A stretch of DNA of 64,000 bases from Vanrija pseudolonga (lineage: Eukaryota > Basidiomycota > Tremellomycetes > Trichosporonales > Trichosporonaceae): contig NC_085851.1 of NCBI RefSeq assembly GCF_020906515.1, positions 1,302,001 through 1,366,000 on the forward strand, written 5' to 3'. The position numbers and the translations under genes are program-made. The first letter of the stretch is position 1. Each line of letters begins with the position of its first letter. The notes beneath the pieces were generated by a model. The model did not search any database. It saw only the letters and a program-made list of their open reading frames with translations, and had not been told where the DNA came from. Below, one piece after another: positions 56,479 through 64,000 of the stretch.

Positions 56479-57181
56479 GCTAGCTTGTTATTTGTTGTTG
56501 TTGTTGTTTCGAGGCGCAGTGGACAGAATGGTGAGAGCCTTGGCCAACCTCCACGCTCGCTTGAGCGTGGCTCGGTCGTCGCGTGGAGGTGGCGCGCGCC
56601 GTCGCGTGGCATGCATGACGTGACATGTAACTTTGTATGATCCGCCCTTGTAAGCTGACCTTTGTTGCATTACGGCCCCCGGGATCCACGGGGTGGCTGA
56701 GTGGGTGCATGGGTGGGTGGTCGATGGCCGGTGTCCGGGTTCAACTGCACTCACCTTAGCCGGCGAGGCGCGAGCCAAGTTTCCCAAAGTGGAAATTGTT
56801 ACGACCTGTTTGCACTGTCCTCGTTGTGGTTGGGTGAGAGCGCGTTGCATGACGCCGGCTATTAGACACTCCTCTGACATTCGCCTTCACACTAGATCGC
56901 ACCACGCACACTGCTGCACCACCACCACCACGTCGCAGTTCTTTTAAATCATCTGCACGCACGCTAGCCCTCCCCCTTCCTCTTCTCTCTCTCATCACAA
57001 ATCACTACGTGTCTGTTCAAGGCTACCCTCTTGTGATACCAACAGTCTCAAAGGTACGTTCTGTCGCAGTGACGCCGCGCGCATCAGCACAGCAACCTCG
57101 GACGCCAGCTCACACTTTGTTCCCACGCAGTTAATAGCATCTTCCCTTTCACCGTTGTAGTAGCACAAAACACCACCCAAC
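56479..57181. promoter_or_regulatory. Divergent promoter DPM2 / fumarate reductase, with likely 5' UTR intron
   Basis: 703 bp between divergent starts. Close to the fumarate reductase start, GTACGTTCTG (57054) to CCCACGCAG (57130) has donor and acceptor form and probably marks an intron in the 5' untranslated region. The CCACCACCACCACCACG run lies near 56920. Confidence 0.45.
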
Positions 57182-59325
57182 ATGTCCAACGCAAAGGTCA
57201 TCGTCGTCGGCGGCGGTCTCTCGGGCCTCTCGGCCGCCCACACCGTCCTTGAGCGCGGTGGCAACGTCGTGAGTAGTAGCTGCTTGGTTGGGCCTCTCAA
57301 CCAAGGCGACAAGAAGAACGTGGCGCGGGAAAGTGCCTAGCATCCCCGCGCCACGCCTCTTGCGCCTACACACCGCTGCAGAACCGCTTGCTGACCCTCG
57401 CCTCCCAGCTCCTCCTTGACAAGAACAGCTTCATGGGTGTAAGTGTCGCCGCTCCCTCGGCAATCGCATCTTGCCGCGATTGCCGCTGCCGCACCACTTG
57501 CCCAACTCGTGCTGATCGCCACAGGGCAACTCGACCAAGGCCACCTCTGGTATCAACGGTGCCAACACCCAGGCCCAGCAGGTGAGTAGTAGCAAAGCAA
57601 CGAGCAACCAACGGTCGCTTACACCGCCCACAGGAGCTCGGCATCCCCGACACCGCTGCCAAGTTCTTCGCCGACACCAAGAAGTCGGCCCGTGACCTTG
57701 CCCGCGACGACCTCATCCACGTCCTCACCCACCGCTCGGGCGACGCCGTCAACTGGCTCGTCGAGCGCTTCGGCCTCGACCTCTCCAAGGTCTCGCGTCT
57801 CGGTGGCCACTCGGAGCCCCGTACCCACCGTGGTGGTGCCCAGTTCCCCGGCATGACCATCACCTACGCTCTCATGGAGAAGTTTGAGGAGATTGCCGCC
57901 GCTCACCCCGAGCGCGCCGTTGTCCACAAGAAGGCCAACGTCAAGAAGCTCATCAAGGAGGGCGACCAGGTCGTCGGTGTCGAGTACGAGCACAAGGGCC
58001 AGACCCACACCGAGCACGGTGTTGTCGTCCTCGCCACTGGTGGTTACGCCGCCGACTTCACCGAGGACTCGCTCCTCAAGAAGTACCGCCCCGAGTACTA
58101 CGACCTCCCCACCACCAACGGTGACCACTGCACTGGTGACGGCCACAAGATGGCCATGGCCGTCGGCGCCAAGGGCATTGACCTCGAGAAGGTCCAGGTT
58201 CACCCCACTGGTCTCGTTGACCCCAACGAGCCCGACGCCAAGGTCAAGTTCCTTGCCGCCGAGGCCCTCCGTGGTGTCGGTGGTCTCCTCATCGACAACA
58301 CTGGTAACCGTTTCGTCGACGAGCTCCAGCACCGTGACTACGTCACCAACAAGATGTGGGAGAACAACAAGTTCCCTGTCCGCCTCGTCCTCAACCCCAC
58401 CTCGTCCAAGGAGATTGAGTGGCACATCAAGCACTACGTTGGCCGTGGCCTCATGAAGCACTACAAGAACGGCCGTGACCTCGCCAAGGACATTGGTGTC
58501 AGCCCCGACGTTCTCAAGAAGACCTTTGACGACCACAACCGCTACGCCAAGAACCCCGGCTCGGACCCCTTCGGCAAGAAGTTCTTCTCGGGCGGCGAGT
58601 TCAACCTCGACCAGGAGTTCAACGTTGCCCTCATGACCCCCGTCCTCCACTACACCATGGGTGGTCTCGAGATTGGCACCGACGCTGCCGTCCACGGCGA
58701 CAACGCCAAGGCCATCCCCGGTCTCTTCGCCTGCGGTGAGCTTGCCGGTGGTGTCCACGGTGCCAACCGTCTCGGTGGTTCGTCGCTCCTCGGCTGTGTC
58801 GTCTTCGGCCGTGTCGCCGGTGACTCTGCCTCGTCGTTCCTCCTCCACGAGCTCACCAACGACCGTGCCGCTGGCCGTCTCGCCACTGTCGGCAACCACA
58901 TCCTCGAGACCAAGATCCGCGTCTCGCCCGACTCCAAGGCCGTCAACCTCGAGTTCTCGTGGGGTGGTGCCGGCGGTGCTTCCGTCTCGGCTCCCGCTCC
59001 TGCCGCCGCCCCGGCCGCCGCTGCTGCTCCCGCTGCCGCTGCTGCCCCCGCTGCTGCTGCCGCCCCCGCCGCTGCCCCCGCCCCCAAGTCGGGCGAGTAC
59101 ACCGCCGAGGAGGTTGCCAAGCACAACAAGCCCACCGACTGCTGGGTCATCATTGACGATGAGGTCCTCGACGTCACCGACTTCCTCCAGGACCACCCCG
59201 GTGGTGCCAAGGCCATCCTGTTGTACGCTGGCCGTGACGCCACTGAGGAGTTTGACATGATCCACCCCAAGGACGTCATCAAGAAGTACGCTCCCGAGTC
59301 CATTATTGGCAAGCTCAAGAAGTAG
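57182..59325 (+). CDS. OSM1: Soluble FAD-dependent fumarate reductase fused to cytochrome b5 domain
   Basis: Exons 57182-57268, 57409-57438, 57525-57581 and 57634-59325 sum to 621 residues. The first junction was placed at 57409 to give GGNVLLLDKNSFMGGNSTKA, the conserved FAD-binding run; a nearer acceptor at 57381 would insert non-family residues. N-terminal KVIVVGGGLSGLSAAHT is the Rossmann motif; HRGGAQFPGM, HPTGLVDPNEPDAKVKFLAA and GELAGGVHGANRLGGSSLLG are flavin and fumarate-site blocks of the Frd1/Osm1 family, with the catalytic Arg expected in the last third. An Ala/Pro linker (about residues 515-545) leads to a cytochrome b5 heme domain with HPGG (DHPGGAKAILLYAGRDATEE) and a second heme His in MIHPKDV. 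The enzyme reduces fumarate to succinate to reoxidise flavins. No targeting presequence is obvious, so cytosol is likely. Confidence 0.95.
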
Positions 59326-59814
59326 ATGCTTGATTAGTGTCGGGGTGTGTTTTGGTTGTAGCCTGAACTTGTGTATGAACCCAATCCGAAGTGCGAGTAG
59401 CGAGGTTGAGTGTGTGTGCGCAGCCCAGCCGCGTTGCCGTTGGTGGCACGAGCGAGCCGAGTTGGGGACCACGGCGCTCCGTGGTCTCCGGGCATCGTCT
59501 CATGGTCGCTGCTTCAATGGTCCTCGGTCAAGTCCATCACTGGCCGATCTTCGAGTCATCACTGCATCGTAAGATGATGCCAAGGACGACCACCGACGTC
59601 AGAGGACGAGTCGACTTGAGGCGCGTCGAATGCCGAGCCGGGTAACTGCAACCTGCATCGAGCCGCGCAAGTCACGTGCGCCACATGGAATTGTTATTTT
59701 CGCTGGGCCGATTGGACTGAGATTGTCGTTGGCCTTAGCCGCGGGCATCAGCTCGGCAGTGACAATCTCGGAATTTTGAAACTGCTCTGTAACTCTCACA
59801 CACACACAACTAGC
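59326..59814. other. Intergenic region before the RSM22-PANB gene
   Basis: 489 bp with one CACGTG at about 59672 and a CACACACACACA run just before the start. No gene is supported. Confidence 0.45.
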
Positions 59815-62800
59815 ATGCTCCGCGGCCCAATATCGCGAGCGTGGCGCACACCGCAGCAGGTGCGCGCCGCCCGCCTCGGCCCCATCGCCGCAAGCTTCTC
59901 GACCTCGCACACTGCCGCGGCGCAAGCATACCGGACGGAGAAGGAGGCGACGTCGAGCGGCGACAACGAGCCGCTGCGCGGCACCGTGGTTCCGCGCCTC
60001 GAGATCCCGACGTTTGACGACTCGTTCGAGGCGCTCATCGCTGATGTCGGCGACGGCCCCGTGCGCCGCCTGCCCCGCGGCAAGCTGAGCAAGGCGCGCA
60101 TCAAGGAGATCAACGACGCGCAGCAGGCCGAGGTGGCGGCGCAGCAGCAGCAGCGCGGGATCGCGGAGCTGGCTCTGGCTCAGCCGGCGGGCTCGTCCGA
60201 GCTCAACGGCCGAGAGGAACGCCTCTCGCCCGCCGCGCTTCTCGGCACAAAGCGTATCGGCATGGTCACGCTGCCGGAGCCGCTTGTGGAGGCCATCACG
60301 GACGAGATCTACGGTGCGTTGTATGTGGTGTGGCGACGCTGACGGCGACAGGCCTCGAATCGCCAAAGTTTGTGCGCACCGCGTTCCTCGACCTCCTGGA
60401 GAAGCCCAAGTTCAAGGACCAGTCGCCAGCCAAGAACTCGGTCTCACACTCGGTAGCCAAGGCTTCGGCGTTCCTGCCTGGCCAGTACGCGGCTGTGTAC
60501 AATGTGCTGTATGAGCTGCGGCAGCGTATCGGCGCGGACAAGTTTGCCGAGGCGTCGTTCCTCGAGGTGTCGAGCGCGCTGTCCCCGGGCCTGTGGTGAG
60601 TGTGGCGCGGGGTTGGGTGGCGAGGTAGCTAACAGGTTAGGGCCACCGCCGAGGTGTTCGGTGCCGACTCGACCGCGGCCTACACTGTCGTGCACAAGAC
60701 TCGCCACGGCCTCGACCTCATTCGCAAGTTCGCCGACGCCTACCTCCCCACTGCAGAGGTCATGAACTATGTGCGCGACCCGAACCAAGTCCACGGGTAC
60801 AACCCGACGGTCGCCATGTCAACATTCCACCTCACGACGCTACCCAAGCCTGCAGCTCGGAAAACGCACTTGGAAAGACTGCTCGAGACGGGCGCGGACC
60901 ATATCGTACTCGTCGACAAGGCCAACCCCGAGGGCTGGGCCGCCATGTCCGAGGCGCGCGAGTTCCTCCTCCAGCAGTCGAGCGCCGACTCGCCCCTACA
61001 CATCACCGCACCGTGCCCCCACGAGAACGCGTGCCCGCTCGTCGGCGGCCGTGAGGCGTGCATTTTCGCGCAGCGTCTCCAGCGCCCGCCTTTCCTGCGC
61101 AAGACCAAGCACGCGCCCCGCGGCGAAGAGAGCATTAGCTACACCTACCTCATTGTCTCGCGCGGCCAGCGGCCCTCGGCCGTCGCCTCGGATATTGCCG
61201 TCGGCCGCGTTGGCAGTGTCGGTCGCGCAGAGGTTGCGCGCCTCGCCGCCAAGGCGGTCGGCCACACCGAGCTGCGCGAGGTTGAGGGTGGCGGCGAGTT
61301 TGAGATGGTCAGCGTGCCGGGTGACCGGGCAGCGCTGGCCGCCGCCGAAGCCGCTTCCGCCGCCTCACCCGAGGTCGGTGAGGCCAAGGACGAGATGGAC
61401 GCGTCGCTGCGTGCCGAGGCGCATGGCTGGCCGCGTCTCGTCGCGCTCCCGCTCAAGCGTAGCGGGCACGTCATCATCGATGCGTGCATGCCCAACGGCA
61501 ACCTCGAGCGCCTGACCGTCGCCCGCTCGCACGGCAAGCAGGTGTACCACGACGCGCGCAAGACCAACTGGGGCGACTTGTGGCCCCACCAGCCCAAGGG
61601 CAAGTCGGTCGTGCGCGAGCGCGGCCTCCGCCTGCTCACCAAGACCCCGCCGGTCGAGGTGTCCGACATGGACCAGATGATCAAGGCGGTCGAGGGAGAG
61701 GAGGCCGACGAGGCCGACGAGATGGTGGCGATGGACGAGGCGGAGGACGCTTCGGACAAGGAGACCGGCGTGTTTGCCGAGGCCGAAGCTGAGGCCGGGG
61801 AGGATGTCAAGCCCATGTCGGACGCCGAGCTCGACGCGCTCCTCAAGTCGCTCGGCGTGGACAGCAAGGTCACTGCCGAGTTGGTCGAGTCGGACGACGG
61901 CGACGTGCCGGACATTGACTTTTTGGACATCCTGGAGGGCGCCAGTCCCGACGGCACCGAGGCGCCAGCACCCCGCACGCGCGGGCGCATCAGGCCTGGC
62001 CGCATGGGCCGAACAGCCCGCCCGACGGTCCCGCCTACGACCGCGCCGGGATCGGGACAGAAGCGCGAGATGTCTGCGCGGCCCGCCGAGTCGACCGGCC
62101 GGCCAAAGGTCACCGTCTCGACGCTGCAGAAGCTGCACGATGCCGGCACCCCAATCACCATGCTCACGGCGTACGACTACCCCACCGCCCTGGTTTCCTC
62201 TCGCGCCGGAATCGACATCCTGCTCATCGGCGACAGCATGGCGCAGGTCGCGCTCGGCCACCACACAACCGTGCCCCTCACGCTCGACGACATGATCTAC
62301 CACACGCGCGCGGTCGTGCGTGCTGCCAGCGCCGCGAGCGGCGGCTCAGGCGTGCCCGGCGCCGGCGGGCCCTTCATCCTCGCCGACATGCCGTTCGGGT
62401 ACGCCGAGTCGAGCGTGCGCGACGGCGTGCTTGCTGCTGTCCGGCTGCTCAAGGAGGGCGGGGCAGACGGCGTCAAGATCGAGGGCGGGCGCGAGCTCCT
62501 CCCGCTTGTCCAGCGCCTCACAGAGTCGGGCGTGCCCGTCATGCCCCACATTGGACTGCAGCCGCAGCGCGCCGCGGCAACAGGGTACAAGGTGCAGGCC
62601 AAGAGCGCGAGCGCAGCCGCCGACCTGCTCGAGACCGCGCTCGAGCTGCAAGAGGCCGGCGCGTTCGGCCTGCTGCTTGAAGCCATCCCACACCCCGTCG
62701 CGACTGCCATCTCCAAGCGCGTCGCCATCCCCACAATCGGTATCGGCGCAGGCCCGCACACCAGCGGACAGGTGCTGGTGCTGACTGACATGCTGGGCGT

Positions 62801-63143
62801 GTACGACATGCGGCCGACGCCACCAGAGGAGATGGACGAGCCCGAGGCGCACTCGGTCGGCGCGTTGGAGGGGCTCGCTGGCGACGCGCTCCCGCGCCCA
62901 GGCGCCCGACACGGGGCCGACGTCGGCGTCATCCCGCCCGCTGGCGAGGTCGCGCCGCCCAAGGCACCCAAGTTTGTGCGCCAGTTTGGCGCTGTCGGCC
63001 TCGAGACGCGCCGCGCAGTCGACGCGTACATCCGCGAAGTGCGCGCCCGCTCGTTCCCCGCTATTGGAAAGGAGACGTACGCCATGCCCAAGGACCAGCT
63101 CGAGGAGTTTTTACGCCTCATTGACGAGAAGAAGGACGAGTAG
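59815..63143 (+). CDS. RSM22-PANB: Fusion of mitochondrial Rsm22 and ketopantoate hydroxymethyltransferase (PanB)
   Basis: Exons 59815-60313, 60352-60595 and 60641-63143 (introns 38 and 45 nt) encode 1,081 residues in one frame. Residues 1-30 are Arg-rich and lack acids (MLRGPISRAWRTPQQVRAAR), a mitochondrial presequence. Residues 60-600 match Rsm22/METTL17: GKRIG/KRIGMVTLPEPLVEAI, YNPTVAMSTFHLTTLPKPAA, cysteines in CPHENACPL and REACIFAQRLQRPPFLRKTK, and HGKQVYHDARKTNWGDLWPH. The SAM-loop region reads EVSSALSPGLW and lacks a clear GxGxG. An acidic linker (EGEEADEADEMVAMDEAEDA) and an Arg-rich stretch (RTRGRIRPGRMGRTARP) follow. Residues about 735-1081 are full-length PanB: MLTAYDYPTALVSS, LLIGDSMAQVALGHHTTVPL, KIEGG, catalytic Glu in LLLEAIP, and TIGIGAG. 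An independent start at 62070 (MSARPAES) is possible. Rsm22 aids small-subunit ribosome assembly; PanB makes ketopantoate for pantothenate and CoA. Confidence 0.88.
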
Positions 63144-63297
63144 TTGCAATATATATATCTGTATCAGAAGCAAAACCCCATCATACCATCGCATAAAGGA
63201 CTCGTAATGCATCTCATCGCTCTTGATACACACCGGTCCCATGCATACACACACATTCGGCCCTATGCTGATTGATCTATGATTGCTTGCGTCTTGA

Positions 63298-64000
63298 CTA
63301 GTTGTTGGGACAGTTGTTCGCCCAGTGGCCTGCCTCGCCACATTTGTAGCACGCTGTGGGTCAGTTAGTGAAGGGTCTGGCCAACTCACCATCACTGCCA
63401 CCTCCGTTGTCACGTCCCCCGCGGCTGGCCCCTCCCCTGCCCCCGCCGCCGCCACGACCACCTTCACCATTGGGGCAGTTGTTCGCCCAGTGGCCGCTCT
63501 GTCCGCACTGGAAGCAGTCTGGAGTCAGCCTCGCGGCCGAGACTTGCAACTTACCGCCACTCTGAGGGCCACTGCCCCCACCACCACCACCACCGCCTCC
63601 ACGACCGCCTCCACGACCGCCGGCCCCGCCAGATCGGCCGCCGTCACCGTTCGGACAGTTGCTGGACCAGTGGCCGTCCTCCCCGCATTTGAAGCACTCT
63701 ACAAAGTCAGTTGCACCCGCATCACTTTGACTTACCGCCACTTTGGGGTCCTGGTCCACCGCCGCCACCTCCATTTGACCGCCCATTGGAGTTGCTCCGC
63801 TGGTTGGTTGACCGGGAGCGGGACGAGCCACCGCCTTCATTGGGACACGAATTGGACCAGTGGCCCTGCTCGCCGCACTTGAAGCACTCTAACGGTGTCA
63901 GCAGTGCGGAGCCTGGCACACACCTCCTACAGCGTTGCTGCTGCCATTGGACGCAGCAGATCGTGGCCGCTTGGGCGCAGAGGTCGACCGAGAAGGGCCA
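63298..64000 (-). CDS. CCHC zinc-knuckle protein with RGG linkers (5' end outside window)
   Basis: C-terminal part of a minus-strand gene; the start lies right of the window. Four CCHC knuckles are visible: ECFKCGEQGHWSNSCPN, ECFKCGEDGHWSSNCPN, DCFQCGQSGHWANNCPN and ACYKCGEAGHWANNCPN, then the stop. Each knuckle starts at an exon boundary in the same phase, with a Gly/Arg/Ser-rich linker at the exon end, so the exon has been duplicated at least three times. The upstream visible part is basic (APKRPRSAASNG). CX2CX4HX4C knuckles with RGG linkers bind single-stranded nucleic acid; relatives include CNBP/Gis2-like proteins and knuckle tails of larger DNA- or RNA-binding proteins. The parent family cannot be told without the N-terminus. 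Confidence 0.88.

Noticed and set aside
57619-59472. 617-codon open frame antisense to the fumarate reductase
   Set aside because: It mirrors the codon-biased sense gene (Val/Gly/Leu-rich translation, no motifs). Strong third-position C bias leaves the opposite strand open.

Overview
The window looks like nuclear DNA of a basidiomycete yeast, most likely a tremellomycete close to the Trichosporonales. The DNA is GC-rich and codons strongly prefer C or G in third position. Genes are interrupted by very short introns (many 34 to 60 nt, with CTNAC-like branch points and YAG acceptors). Several proteins have a basidiomycete flavour, such as a beta-flanking-type protein, a Cfo/Fet3-like ferroxidase and an Argonaute with a glycine-arginine insert. 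No rRNA, tRNA, CRISPR array or recognisable transposon was found. The taxon call is inference; the intron and codon features are seen directly.

Layout, left to right. 1-10.7 kb: the 3' part of a UBC8-type E2, a single-pass membrane protein, a bZIP transcription factor, a small tail-anchored-like protein, and TIF6 (minus strand) divergent from a Csn12/Thp1 PCI protein. 10.8-23 kb: a many-exon minus-strand gene with helical-repeat, PH-like and coiled-coil regions that may be a Red1/SYCP2-type meiotic axis protein, a secreted subtilase, a holo-ACP synthase (PPT2 type) and a full Argonaute. 24-28.4 kb: an FGGY sugar kinase divergent from VPS22 (ESCRT-II), then TIM8 with a 10-nt microexon. 28.4-31.4 kb is the largest stretch without a convincing gene. 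31.4-47.7 kb: a candidate small gene, a GPI-type aspartic protease, a 1,660-residue disordered protein, a B-type cyclin, a beta-flanking-type protein and a lipocalin-like protein. 49-64 kb: a ferroxidase-like multicopper oxidase with two iron-GATA consensus sites upstream, an MFS drug/polyamine antiporter, DPM2, a cytochrome b5-fused soluble fumarate reductase, a single reading frame joining Rsm22 to ketopantoate hydroxymethyltransferase (PanB), and the end of a CCHC zinc-knuckle protein.

The genes are mostly unrelated housekeeping and secretory functions, not a cluster. Several serve mitochondria: TIM8 (import), PPT2 (ACP activation), Rsm22 (ribosome assembly), PanB (pantothenate) and possibly the fumarate reductase. 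The most unusual item is the Rsm22-PanB fusion. It resembles in form the known Rsm22-Cox11 tandem protein of fission yeast but carries a different partner enzyme.
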